This document shows, piece after piece, positions 1 to 7,256 of a stretch of 64,000 bases of DNA. Numbering within the stretch: position 1 is the stretch's first letter; each line of letters opens with the position of its first letter. A model generated the notes under the pieces. That model did no database searches and had not been told where the DNA came from. It was given only the letters and a program-made list of their open reading frames with translations. The translations under genes were made by a program, and so were the position numbers. The stretch covers positions 62,001-126,000 of the forward strand of contig LNEE01000017.1 of the NCBI GenBank assembly GCA_001464895.1, in the 5' to 3' direction. This DNA is from Betaproteobacteria bacterium Ga0077532 (GTDB lineage: Bacteria; Pseudomonadota; Gammaproteobacteria; Burkholderiales; Ga0077523).

Positions 1-1
1 G

Positions 2-148
2 CTCGACCACGACGCAGGCATCTATCACCCCGACTGCGTGCACTGCCTGCGCCGCACCTCTCCCGGGCGGCCGGAGGGATGGCAAGCGTACATCGCGCCG
101 CACGCTGGACCGGGGCCGTGCCCGCATCGGATTGGAGAGACGACGTGA
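2..148 (+). CDS. 3' end of a small element-encoded protein with a CxxC knuckle (partial)
   Basis: An open frame enters from the left edge and ends at TGA 146-148, giving 48 visible residues. It contains one CVHC pair and a second isolated Cys near the C-terminus, suggestive of a small zinc-binding protein, although the partner cysteines cannot be seen. The next gene starts with a GTG that overlaps this stop (GTGA), the same coupling seen through the whole gene chain, which supports it being real. No family is recognised. Confidence 0.45.
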   Translation, partial: LDHDAGIYHPDCVHCLRRTSPGRPEGWQAYIAPHAGPGPCPHRIGETT

Positions 149-369
149 CAGATGACGATGTAGCAGCCGCGATGGTGCCCGCATTCCGCGAGATGCTTGC
201 TAAGTTCCCGCAGGCAAGGAAGAGCGAAGTGTGCAGCGCCCTGATGATTGCGAGCTTGAACGCGCTTCGCAAGCTGGATGGGGACGAATGGGTGCTGGGC
301 TTTCTCGAATCGGCGGTGAAGGATTTGAAGGAGCACGCGCCGCTTTCAATCCTGCCGGAGGTTCACTGA
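145..369 (+). CDS. Small hypothetical protein of the integrated element
   Basis: 74 residues if the GTG at 145 is the start; it is preceded by GGAGAG at about 134-139 and overlaps the upstream stop as GTGA. An upstream in-frame ATG at 79 would overlap the previous gene by 70 bases and is less likely. The protein is a mixed-charge, helix-rich soluble protein without cysteine pairs or membrane segments. No family is recognised. It belongs to a co-directional chain of tiny overlapping genes that ends in the integrase and is probably translated as one coupled transcript. Confidence 0.55.
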   Translation: MTDDDVAAAMVPAFREMLAKFPQARKSEVCSALMIASLNALRKLDGDEWVLGFLESAVKDLKEHAPLSILPEVH

Positions 370-674
370 TGACCGACCTTGACGAACTCGAAAGGCTGCG
401 TGGCGTGTACGACCGCGCGACTAAGTGCACATCGCTTATCGGCGCCGCACGGCTGTCGCTGATTCTGAATGCGCGAGCCGCCTACGAAACGGCGCTATTC
501 GCTGCCGCCGAGGAACTGGTGCGGGATGCGCGGCGGTATCGCGACTTGATGGCAGCAGCACGGCAAGCCGTCTTGGCGTTGGCACATGCCAGCGAATATA
601 ACCCCAGGTACATACGCGACTACGAGCGGCTATCCGACGCCATTGACGCCGCCATCGCCCAGGAGCAACCGTGA
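369..674 (+). CDS. Small hypothetical helical protein of the integrated element
   Basis: 101 residues. The ATG overlaps the preceding TGA by one base (TGATG) and GGAGG at 357-361 sits seven bases upstream, which fixes the start. The product is almost wholly alpha-helical, rich in Ala, Arg and Glu, with no signal peptide or membrane helix. Its last nine residues, DAAIAQEQP, are encoded by a 27-base stretch that recurs exactly near the end of the gene at 973-1272. No family is recognised. Confidence 0.6.
   Translation: MTDLDELERLRGVYDRATKCTSLIGAARLSLILNARAAYETALFAAAEELVRDARRYRDLMAAARQAVLALAHASEYNPRYIRDYERLSDAIDAAIAQEQP
645..671 (+). repeat. 27-bp direct repeat, copy 1
   Basis: Exact 27-base match to 1198-1224. 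In this copy it encodes the C-terminal DAAIAQEQP of the upstream gene and contains the AGGAG (661-665) ribosome-binding site of the next gene, so it spans a gene junction. Confidence 0.9.
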
Positions 675-970
675 TGAATTGGGGATGGACAGCGCTAACT
701 TTTGCGTTCGGGGTAAGTGTCGGATGGGTCGCCATGGGCTTGCTCGTCCGCGCCGACCGAAAGAAGACATGGGAGGACCTTATCGAAGGCCGGTATCAGA
801 TTCACGAAGCGTACAGAGACAAGAAGGTGCCTCGCTACGAGGACGCGGAAGAGGTGTTGCTGTGTGCGCGGCGGTGGCGTTGCGCGCTGCGGCACCCCGA
901 AGTGTTCGCGCAGTGGAGCGGCGCGGAGGCAGAGGCCGCGATTGATTCGCTACTAAACGAGGGGATGTGA
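674..970 (+). CDS. Small membrane-anchored hypothetical protein
   Basis: 98 residues. The ATG shares one base with the preceding TGA and lies eight bases after AGGAG 661-665. Residues about 4-24 form a single hydrophobic segment beginning NWGWTALTFAFGVSVGW, followed by a charged cytosolic part with RRWR and two cysteines, so a single-pass protein with a short periplasmic N-terminus is likely. No family is recognised; small single-pass proteins of this kind are common in phage accessory regions. Confidence 0.6.
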   Translation: MNWGWTALTFAFGVSVGWVAMGLLVRADRKKTWEDLIEGRYQIHEAYRDKKVPRYEDAEEVLLCARRWRCALRHPEVFAQWSGAEAEAAIDSLLNEGM

Positions 971-972
971 GT

Positions 973-1272
973 ATGCGGAACAAAGCCGGACAACTGGCAA
1001 TTGTGGTGCCGAGTGAAGAATCGGCAGAAGACATCAAGGCACACGGCGGGAAGGTGGTGCTGCCTATTGAGCACGTGCCATGCGCTCTTGGCGGCTCTGC
1101 GTGGCAAACCATGCCAACGCTTCGAGACGGCTATGGTAATAGGTTGGCATGGGATGACCGCGACCTAATGCCGCTCGGGGAACCTCTGGACGAATCTGAC
1201 GCCGCCATCGCCCAGGAGCAACCGAACTCATCAGCAACGCTTACAGGTTCGGACGAGGGGAAGGGGGAGTGA
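973..1272 (+). CDS. Small hypothetical protein carrying the duplicated DAAIAQEQP segment
   Basis: 99 residues. The ATG at 973 is chosen because GAGGGG at 959-964 is spaced eight bases from it; a GTG at 967 overlapping the previous stop would be only two bases away. The N-terminal 75 residues look like a compact soluble domain, then DAAIAQEQP, identical to the end of the gene at 369-674, then a low-complexity Ser/Thr/Gly/Glu tail. The identical 27 bases suggest that a recombination between neighbouring small genes added this tail. No family is recognised. Confidence 0.55.
   Translation: MRNKAGQLAIVVPSEESAEDIKAHGGKVVLPIEHVPCALGGSAWQTMPTLRDGYGNRLAWDDRDLMPLGEPLDESDAAIAQEQPNSSATLTGSDEGKGE
1198..1224 (+). 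repeat. 27-bp direct repeat, copy 2
   Basis: Exact copy of 645-671, in the same orientation and the same reading frame relative to the encoded peptide. Here it is internal to a gene, and its embedded AGGAG is not followed by a start codon. Confidence 0.9.
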
Positions 1273-1475
1273 TGGGTTACGTATGGCGATTGCTGACAAG
1301 GGCAGACACGATCCAGCCCGGAGACCAAGGCTTAAACGACGACTGCGAGACATGGCACGACGTTGTGCCATTTGTCTGCGGCATGGGTTACACGCCGGCC
1401 TTCTTTGTGCCCATACGACGCCGAGTGCCCGATGTTCCCGAAGCCGATTTCGGGGACATGGCAGGAGGGGAATGA
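1272..1475 (+). CDS. Small hypothetical protein of the integrated element
   Basis: 67 residues. The ATG overlaps the previous TGA (TGATG); purine-rich GAGGGG at 1255-1260 and GGGGGAG at 1263-1269 precede it. The sequence has two cysteines and an aromatic-rich stretch FVCGMGYTPAFFVPIRRR near residues 33-50, and ends acidic. No membrane segment of sufficient length is present and no family is recognised. Its status rests on the overlap pattern and ribosome-binding sequence. Confidence 0.5.
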   Translation: MGYVWRLLTRADTIQPGDQGLNDDCETWHDVVPFVCGMGYTPAFFVPIRRRVPDVPEADFGDMAGGE

Positions 1476-1774
1476 TGGAGATTCACTTGCAGAACGGGCA
1501 CATCCTGTTCATCTCGCTTGGCCTTTGCGCCTTGATGATTGCCGCCGCCGGCTTCATCGCGTGCGAGATCATGCACAAATGGCGCCACAGCAAATGGGCG
1601 ATGGACGCAGCGCAGCGGATGAACGAGCGTCACGCCAGAATTGCGATTAAGTACATAGACCGCGCGAACGATGTTGCGCCGGAGTCTGGCGATTCGGCAG
1701 AGCGCATCGTGGCGGAATGGGCGGCGGAGACAAATGCCGCGCTTGAACTGCATTGGCCAACGGAGGGCAAATGA
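1475..1774 (+). CDS. Small single-pass membrane protein of the integrated element
   Basis: 99 residues from ATG 1475, six bases after AGGAGG 1463-1468; an ATG at 1472 also exists but is only three bases from that site. Residues about 10-31 form a hydrophobic helix with FISLGLCALMIAAAGFIAC, followed by a long amphipathic, Ala- and Glu-rich cytosolic helix. The stop overlaps the next ATG (ATGA). The layout, one helix plus a cytosolic helix, resembles phage accessory membrane proteins, but no specific family is recognised. Confidence 0.55.
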   Translation: MEIHLQNGHILFISLGLCALMIAAAGFIACEIMHKWRHSKWAMDAAQRMNERHARIAIKYIDRANDVAPESGDSAERIVAEWAAETNAALELHWPTEGK

Positions 1775-2106
1775 AAGAGCTTTCCCTTCGGCCCTATCAC
1801 GGGAGGCTGTTCGTCGTGACGAAGTCGCGCGCCTACGAGGCGGCTCACCGAAAGCTGTTCCGTCAGACCGACCGCCTGACTTGCGCACAGCAGGGGCGCT
1901 TCGCGGCGGGCGAAGGCGACGACGGCATGTGGACCTATCTGGTCTGGGCCAGCAAGCCGCACACGCTGGCTCACGAACTCGCGCACGTGGTCCTGCATGT
2001 ATTCGAGCGATGCGGCATCGACCCGAGGGCAGGCAACGGAGAGCCCTTCTGCTACATGCTTTCTCAGTTGCTGCTCGAAGCGCCGCGGATCAAGGAGGCG
2101 TCATGA
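1771..2106 (+). CDS. Small HExxH-motif protein, possible metallopeptidase
   Basis: 111 residues; the ATG overlaps the previous stop as ATGA and GGAGGG lies immediately upstream. Around residue 70 it carries AHELAHVVLHVF, a match to the HExxH zinc-binding signature placed in a hydrophobic helix, as in zincin peptidases such as the ImmA/IrrE type encoded by mobile elements. There is no signal peptide, so activity would be cytosolic. A third metal ligand cannot be assigned by eye. Alternative: a structural protein with a chance HELAH. Its neighbours are the excisionase-like and integrase genes, so cleavage of an element repressor is conceivable but unproven. Confidence 0.5.
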   Translation: MKELSLRPYHGRLFVVTKSRAYEAAHRKLFRQTDRLTCAQQGRFAAGEGDDGMWTYLVWASKPHTLAHELAHVVLHVFERCGIDPRAGNGEPFCYMLSQLLLEAPRIKEAS

Positions 2107-2456
2107 CCGCCCCCACCTTCGATCTCGACGAGGCCGCCGCGTTCTTGAAGCTCCACCCCAAGACTCTGCAGGCCCGGGCGAAGGCTGGCACTATTCCCGG
2201 CGCCAAGCTCGGCCGGCGCTGGGTGTTCCTCGCCGCCGATCTTGAGAAGTTCATCCGGGAGCAGTACGCATGTCTCTCTACAGAGTCGGGCGGATCTGGT
2301 ACGTCGACATCCAACACGACGGAGCGCGAACTCGCGAATCTACTCGGACTGCCGACAAGAAAGCCGCGCAGGAGTACCACGACCGGCGACGCGCGGAACT
2401 CTGGCGCCACGTCCAATTCGGTGATCCCCTTCCGCGAACGCTCCGCGACGCCATAG
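2103..2456 (+). CDS. Helix-turn-helix excisionase-like DNA-binding protein
   Basis: 117 residues. The ATG overlaps the preceding stop (ATGA) and AAGGAGG at 2092-2098 is four bases upstream. Residues about 6-55 match the MerR-like helix-turn-helix of the excisionase family: an AAAFLKLHPKTLQARAKAG recognition region, then PGAKLGRRWVF and a helix. Such proteins bend DNA at attachment sites and favour excision. The C-terminal 60 residues are Ser/Thr/Gly-rich and lie in the 187 bases that also encode the integrase N-terminus in another frame. That tail may simply be what the overlap permits. Confidence 0.7.
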   Translation: MTAPTFDLDEAAAFLKLHPKTLQARAKAGTIPGAKLGRRWVFLAADLEKFIREQYACLSTESGGSGTSTSNTTERELANLLGLPTRKPRRSTTTGDARNSGATSNSVIPFRERSATP

Positions 2457-3256
2457 TCTCGTGGCTGTCCGAGAAGGAGCGCGATCTCTCGGACCGCTAC
2501 CGCATCAACGCGCTGCCGGAGTCCCTGCGGTCCCGGCAACTGTCCGCCCTCACCACGGCCGTGCTGGATGAAGCCATCGAGCACATGGCGCCGGCGTCGT
2601 ACAACCGCACCGCCAACCTCCTGCTCGCGATCCTGCACCACGCCCAGGCCCGCGGCTGGATGCAGACCGTTCCCACCCTGCCCCGCAAGAAGGTCGACGA
2701 CAAGCGCGTGCGCTGGTTGAGCGCAGAGGAGTGGCAGCGGCTGCGGAAGCACCTCACGCCGATCCTGGAGCAGATGGCGCGCTTCACGCTGGCGTGCGGG
2801 CTTCGAGAGAACAACGTGCTGCGGCTGCGCTGGGATCAGGTCGACCTCGCGCGGGCCGTCGCATGGACGCACCCGGACGAGAGCAAGGCGGGGGCGGCGA
2901 TCGGCGTGCCGCTCAACGCTGAAGCGCTCGCCGTGCTGGCCGAACGGAAGGGATTGCACAAGGTGTGGGTGTTCGCGAACCCCGAGACTGGGGAGCCGTA
3001 CTACAAGGCGTCGAGCAGGAAGTGGTACGAGGCGCTGAAGGCCGCGAAGCTGACGGATGTCCGCTGGCACGATCTCCGACACACCTGGGCGAGCTGGGCC
3101 GTGATGTCCGGCGTCCGCCTCGAGGAGTTGCAGCGGCTCGGGGGATGGAAGACACTCGCGATGGTTACTCGCTACGCCCACCTCGCGCCCGAGCATCTGG
3201 CGCAGGCGGCCAGGTCGATCAAGCCGATCAGCCTGAAGCAGCGGAAAAGAGCGTGA
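2270..3256 (+). CDS. Tyrosine recombinase (integrase) of the element
   Basis: 328 residues, the normal size for phage-type integrases. CGGGAG at 2257-2261 lies eight bases before the ATG. An N-terminal arm-binding region is followed by a core-binding domain (about 55-140) and the catalytic domain. The expected residues are visible: R179 in CGLREN, K206, H267 and R270 in WHDLRHTWASW, W293 in LGGWKT and nucleophile Y302 in TRYAHLAP. It catalyses integration and excision between the element and tRNA-Val(CAC). The attachment site begins 47 bases downstream. The gene overlaps the excisionase-like gene by 187 bases in a different frame. Confidence 0.93.
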   Translation: MSLYRVGRIWYVDIQHDGARTRESTRTADKKAAQEYHDRRRAELWRHVQFGDPLPRTLRDAIVSWLSEKERDLSDRYRINALPESLRSRQLSALTTAVLDEAIEHMAPASYNRTANLLLAILHHAQARGWMQTVPTLPRKKVDDKRVRWLSAEEWQRLRKHLTPILEQMARFTLACGLRENNVLRLRWDQVDLARAVAWTHPDESKAGAAIGVPLNAEALAVLAERKGLHKVWVFANPETGEPYYKASSRKWYEALKAAKLTDVRWHDLRHTWASWAVMSGVRLEELQRLGGWKTLAMVTRYAHLAPEHLAQAARSIKPISLKQRKRA

Positions 3257-3303
3257 CGCCGGCAGATCGGCGCCACAGTTAGCGGGATTCTCGACGGGGG
3301 GAA

Positions 3304-3353
3304 CTGCCTTCACACGGCAGGGGTCAGTGGTTCGATCCCACTACCGCCCACCA
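3304..3353 (+). other. Attachment half-site: 3' fragment of tRNA-Val(CAC)
   Basis: From 3304 the sequence is a complete tRNA 3' part: the anticodon stem CTGCC/GGCAG with loop TTCACAC (anticodon CAC, valine), a variable region, the T arm AGTGG-TTCGATC-CCACT, the acceptor strand ACCGCCC, discriminator A and encoded CCA at 3351-3353. The 5' half (acceptor GGGCGGT and D arm) is absent; the bases before 3304 do not resemble it. This is what integration at a tRNA 3' end leaves at the distal junction. The crossover point lies within this segment. Confidence 0.85.
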
Positions 3354-3409
3354 TCCCGAGTTCACGGGGCCGCAAATCGTGCGAGTCCCGTCGTCTGGCA
3401 GGGGCCTGC

Positions 3410-3475
3410 GCAATGGGGTCCGCCGAACACGCAACGGGGTCCATACCCGCAACGGGGTTCATACCACCAACGGGG
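3410..3475 (+). repeat. Short tandem repeat, about four copies of an 18-bp unit
   Basis: The core AACGGGG recurs at 3433, 3451 and 3469, exactly 18 bases apart, with a diverged fourth copy (AATGGGG) 21 bases earlier. Two copies extend to GCAACGGGGT(C/T)CATACC. The unit length is a multiple of three, and the frame continuous with the ABC ATPase reads hexapeptides of the type QRGxxx. It sits between the attachment site and the ATPase start. Confidence 0.75.
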
Positions 3476-3491
3476 CCCGGACACTCAGCAG

Positions 3492-4304
3492 GTGCAGCAC
3501 AACAAAGCCGTGCACCAGGCGTCGCCCTCCTCCTCTCAGACCCGAAACAATCCAGTCCCTGCGCTTCAGGTGCATCGGGTGTCGCACACGTATCCGAGTG
3601 GCACCGTCGCCCTGGGCACCGTGGACCTCGATGTCGAGGCTGGCGAGTTCGTCTCGATCATCGGCCCCTCGGGCTGCGGGAAGAGCACACTCCTTCGATT
3701 GATCGCCGGGCTCGAGGCGCCGACGACCGGCGCGATCTCGCGGGAACTGGCGCGACCTTCGAAGTCGCCGATCGCATTCGTGTTCCAGCAGCCGACGCTG
3801 ATGCCTTGGACGAGCATCCTGGCCAACGTGCGCCTTCCGCTCGATCTCGAAGGTGTCGCCGCCCGGACGTCGGAACCTCTCGCGCGGCAGGCCCTCGCCC
3901 GCGTCGGCATAGAAGACTTCGCGCAGGCTCTCCCGAGGGAACTGTCGGGGGGCATGCAGATGCGCGCGTCGATCGCGCGGGCGCTCGTCACCGAACCCTC
4001 GTTGCTGCTGATGGATGAACCCTTCGGCGCTCTCGACGAGATCACCCGTGCTCGCCTCGACCGCGAACTGCTCGCCGTCTGGGCGGAGCAGAAGCTCACC
4101 GCGGTCTTCGTCACGCACAGCCTGCACGAGGCCGTATTCCTCTCGAACCGGGTGCTCGTGATGACGCCGCGCCCCGGGCAGATCGCGGACACCCTCGCCG
4201 TCAACGAGCCATACCCGCGGGACGAGTCCTTCCGCTTGTCCACGCGTTTCGCTGATCTGTGCGCGCAGCTCTCCCACATGCTCATCGCCGCGGGAAGCGC
4301 GTGA
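3492..4304 (+). CDS. NitT/TauT-type ABC transporter ATP-binding protein
   Basis: 270 residues from GTG 3492; the frame is open back to 3327 inside the tRNA fragment, and GTG 3570 is another possible start, so the N-terminus is uncertain. From that GTG, Walker A GPSGCGKST is at 58-66, the Q-loop FQQ at 98-100, signature LSGGM at 151-155, Walker B LLLMDEP at 171-177 and the switch His in VFVTHS. The PTLMPWTSILANV segment is typical of the nitrate/sulfonate/taurine/pyrimidine importer family. It powers uptake with the permease that overlaps its stop (TGATG). The binding protein encoded at 7257-8252 is the likely third component. Confidence 0.85.
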   Translation: MQHNKAVHQASPSSSQTRNNPVPALQVHRVSHTYPSGTVALGTVDLDVEAGEFVSIIGPSGCGKSTLLRLIAGLEAPTTGAISRELARPSKSPIAFVFQQPTLMPWTSILANVRLPLDLEGVAARTSEPLARQALARVGIEDFAQALPRELSGGMQMRASIARALVTEPSLLLMDEPFGALDEITRARLDRELLAVWAEQKLTAVFVTHSLHEAVFLSNRVLVMTPRPGQIADTLAVNEPYPRDESFRLSTRFADLCAQLSHMLIAAGSA

Positions 4305-5080
4305 TGGACCGCCTGGTGCGCTGGGTCGCCCCGATCGTTGTATTCGTCGTCGCGCTGCTCGTCTGGGAGTGGCTGGTGATCCGGCTCGACGTGCCCGTCT
4401 GGATCGTGCCCGCGCCGTCCCGGATCGGCGCGACCCTCGTCAGGGACTGGCCGCTGCTGGTCTCGGCCCTCGGCGTGACGCTGCGCATCGCACTGCAGGC
4501 ACTCGCCGCGGCGACGATTCTGGGGGTCGGGATCGCATTCGTGTTCGTGCAGAGCCGCGCGCTGGAGGCGAGCCTGCTCCCGTACGTGATCCTGCTGCAG
4601 GTGACGCCGGTCGTGGCGATCGCGCCGCTCATCATCATCTGGGTGGACGATCCGGAGGCGGCTCTCGTCATCTGCGCCACCATCGTCGCGCTGTTCCCGA
4701 TGATCTCGAACACGACGACGGGGCTGAAGAGCGTCGACGCGGGGTTGCTCGACCTCTTCCGCCTGCACCGTGCCAGTCGCTGGCAGGTCCTGCTGCGCCT
4801 GCGCGTGCCGTCGGCGCTGCCGTACTTCTTCTCGGGCCTGAAGGTCTCTGCGGGGCTGGCACTCATCGGTGCCGTGGTGGCGGAGTTCGTGGCCGGGACC
4901 GGAGGCACCGCGTCGGGTCTCGCCTACCAGATCCTGCAGGCCGGCCTCCAACTCAACTTTCCGCGCATGTTCGCGGCGCTCCTCCTGATCGCCGTCGCGG
5001 GCGTGTCGTTCTTCGCGGCCACCAGCGGACTCGCGTGGCTGTTCCTTCGAAGATGGCACGCCGGGGCCGGCGACCGCTGA
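4304..5080 (+). CDS. NitT/TauT-type ABC transporter permease
   Basis: 258 residues with about six membrane helices. The N-terminal helix APIVVFVVALLVWEWLVI is followed by IVPAPSRIGATL, a segment typical of SsuC/TauC/ThiX-type permeases. The EAA-like coupling region is LFRLHRASRWQVLLRLRVPSALPYFFSGLK. The ATG overlaps the ATPase stop by one base, indicating translational coupling, and the two proteins would form the inner-membrane core of the importer. The gene ends 51 bases before the convergent chemoreceptor gene. A small GC hairpin (5108-5120) lies between them but lacks a good T-run. Confidence 0.85.
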   Translation: MDRLVRWVAPIVVFVVALLVWEWLVIRLDVPVWIVPAPSRIGATLVRDWPLLVSALGVTLRIALQALAAATILGVGIAFVFVQSRALEASLLPYVILLQVTPVVAIAPLIIIWVDDPEAALVICATIVALFPMISNTTTGLKSVDAGLLDLFRLHRASRWQVLLRLRVPSALPYFFSGLKVSAGLALIGAVVAEFVAGTGGTASGLAYQILQAGLQLNFPRMFAALLLIAVAGVSFFAATSGLAWLFLRRWHAGAGDR

Positions 5081-5131
5081 AGCGTCTCTGAGGGTGGCGC
5101 CCGTCAGCGCCCGTGGGGCGTTCGCGCGCGT

Positions 5132-7009
5132 CTAGAGTCGGAAGCGACCCACGATCTTGCCGAGATGATCGGCGCGCTCGTTCACGCCTCTCAGCGTGCG
5201 CTCCGTTTCGTGCAACGACTCGCTGCTCGATTGGATCATCGCGTGCACCTGCTCCGCGCGCCGCGCCATCTCCGTCGTCGCCGATGCCTGTTCGCTGGTG
5301 GCGCCCGAGATGTCCTTCACCCGTGTCATCACGTCGCTCACCCGCTCGCGGATCGTGCGGATCCCCTGCGTCGCCTGCTCCGCCATCCCCACGCCGGAGT
5401 GCACGATCCGTTGCGCGTCGTCCATGCCGCTCACGGCGCTCGTCATCTCGCTGCGGATCGAGTCGATCATCCGCCCGATCTCCACGGTCGACTCTGCGGT
5501 GCGCTCGGCCAGCTTGCGCACTTCGTCGGCCACCACTGCGAATCCCCTGCCCTGCTCCCCGGCTCGCGCAGCCTCGATCGCGGCGTTCAGTGCCAGCAGG
5601 TTCGTCTGGTCCGCGATGTCCTTGATGGCACCCACGATGCCCGCGATCTCATCGGAGCGACTGCCGAGACGGCTCACCACACTCGACAACCCGCCCATCG
5701 TGTCCGCGGCGCGGCTGATCTCGCGCGTGAGTTCCTCCACCGATTCCGCACTGCGCGACGACTCGGCGTCCGCGGTGCTCATCGCCTGTTCCGTATCGCG
5801 GACGGTCTCGGCGATCAGGCCGATGCTCACGGTCACCTCCTCGATGGTGGCCGCGGTGGCGCTCAGTTCGTCGGTCTGCCGGGAGAACTCTCCCGCGACC
5901 CGCGACGCCGTCCCCGCCGCCGCCACCACTTCGTGACGGACCTGTTCGGATTCGTCGCGCACTTCCCGGAACATGCCATGCAGGCGCTCCAGGAACTGGT
6001 TGAAAGCGCCCGCCGCCTGGCCCACCTCGTCACCACTGCGAACGGGCAGACGCACCGTCAGATCACCCGCACCCTGCGCAATCTCCAGCATGGCGTCGCG
6101 CAGCGCGCCAAGGCCTCCAAGCAACCGGCGGATCCCGACGACCGCGAGCGCCACGCTCACCAGCACGATCACGACGGTCGCCCCGATGAGCATCGCCAGC
6201 AGCGCATTGAGCGGCGCCAACGCTGCCTTGCGGTCCACCACCATGCCGAGGTACCAATCCGAGTCCGGAATCGCGCGCACCGTCACGAATCCCGTCTCTT
6301 CGCCCACCTTCGTCTCCACCAGTTCGCGGCTCGCCGCCAGCGCGCTCATGCGCGCGGCCGTAAGTTCGGGCATCAGCATCGTCGCAGGCTTCAGCACCGC
6401 GTCCGACTGACGGTGCGCGATCAGCGTGCCGTCCTTCGAGAGCAGGAATGCATGGCTGTCTCCGACCAGCTTCACACCGAGCACGCCGCTGACGATGTCC
6501 TCCAGCAGCACGTTCGAAGACAGGATGCCGACGAGTTGTCCGGCGCGGTTCACCGGTGTGGCAATGGACATGACCAGCTTGTGATCCGTCACGCTCAGGA
6601 AGGGCGCAGTCACCGCGAGCCCGCCGCGTTCCTTCGCGGCCTTCCACCAGGGGCGGGCCGTCAGGTCGAAGCCCGGTGGCAGGGGAGTGTCGACGGCCTG
6701 GACGAACCCACCGTCGGCATAGCCGACGTAGACATTGGTGAATCCGCCCGCGGCCGCAGCGCGGATGAGGTATTTGCGGATGTCGGCTTCGAGCACGAGC
6801 GGAGCATTGGCCTCGACGACGCGCTTCTTGGACGAGAGCCAGTTCCCGATGGTGACGTTCTGCTGCTCGGTGACCGCGTTGACTTCGTGCTCGAGCGTGG
6901 CGAGCACGTCCGCTCGCGTGCTGACGTACATGAAAGCCATCAGGAGCGTGGCGCTGCCGGCCAGCATGAGCGCCAGGAACATCGCCAGGCGTGTGGTGAG
7001 CGATTGCAT
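5132..7009 (-). CDS. Methyl-accepting chemotaxis protein with periplasmic Cache-type sensor
   Basis: 625 residues from the ATG at 7009, with GAGGAA eight bases upstream. The order is a membrane helix (about 7-29), a periplasmic double-Cache-like sensor (about 30-275, including RPWWKAA and MSIATPV segments), a second helix ([20 protein letters not shown]), a HAMP linker and a long cytosolic coiled coil. The signalling tip is the conserved [19 protein letters not shown] region, which contacts CheA/CheW. The protein would sense a small ligand, often an amino or organic acid for this sensor fold. It lies between the ATPase/permease and binding-protein genes of an importer, in opposite orientation, so sensing of the imported solute is possible but unproven. 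Confidence 0.92.
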   Translation of the reverse strand: MQSLTTRLAMFLALMLAGSATLLMAFMYVSTRADVLATLEHEVNAVTEQQNVTIGNWLSSKKRVVEANAPLVLEADIRKYLIRAAAAGGFTNVYVGYADGGFVQAVDTPLPPGFDLTARPWWKAAKERGGLAVTAPFLSVTDHKLVMSIATPVNRAGQLVGILSSNVLLEDIVSGVLGVKLVGDSHAFLLSKDGTLIAHRQSDAVLKPATMLMPELTAARMSALAASRELVETKVGEETGFVTVRAIPDSDWYLGMVVDRKAALAPLNALLAMLIGATVVIVLVSVALAVVGIRRLLGGLGALRDAMLEIAQGAGDLTVRLPVRSGDEVGQAAGAFNQFLERLHGMFREVRDESEQVRHEVVAAAGTASRVAGEFSRQTDELSATAATIEEVTVSIGLIAETVRDTEQAMSTADAESSRSAESVEELTREISRAADTMGGLSSVVSRLGSRSDEIAGIVGAIKDIADQTNLLALNAAIEAARAGEQGRGFAVVADEVRKLAERTAESTVEIGRMIDSIRSEMTSAVSGMDDAQRIVHSGVGMAEQATQGIRTIRERVSDVMTRVKDISGATSEQASATTEMARRAEQVHAMIQSSSESLHETERTLRGVNERADHLGKIVGRFRL

Positions 7010-7256
7010 GCGATGGATTCCTCGCGGGTTCGGATCGGGATACGTCAACGGGCCATGCCGGCCTCTCGCTTGGAACCGTCGGTAACGGTTCGCACAGGGT
7101 GCGCTATCGGCAGACTGCGCGGGCACTTGATGTCGTGTGCATCCTGCCCGTCGCGCTTCCCGCCCCGGACCATCGACCACCCGCGTCGCCGCCGCTCCCC
7201 GATGCGGACCACGGCGCACTAGAATCCGAGCATCACTCCTGGAGGAGACGACGACC

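Larger units (their letters stand above)
1..3353. mobile_element. Right end of an integrated prophage or genomic island
   Basis: This stretch has the structure of the end of an integrated element. Genes of 67-117 codons overlap each other by one to four bases, an excisionase-like gene runs into a tyrosine integrase, and 47 bases after the integrase stop lies the 3' part of a tRNA-Val(CAC) gene without its 5' half. Beyond that the genes are larger chromosomal ones. Tyrosine integrases commonly use tRNA 3' ends as attachment sites, so the junction is read as the displaced bacterial half-site. The other end, with an intact tRNA-Val(CAC), should lie to the left outside the window. No capsid, tail, replication or cargo gene is visible, so phage and integrative island cannot be separated. 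Confidence 0.8.

Noticed and set aside
3410..3475. CRISPR-like array
   Set aside because: The period is 18 bases with diverged copies and no unique spacers of about 30 bases; it is a simple tandem repeat.
7010..7256. TPP riboswitch upstream of the THI5-like binding protein
   Set aside because: The conserved riboswitch core sequences were not found in the 247 bases before the gene.
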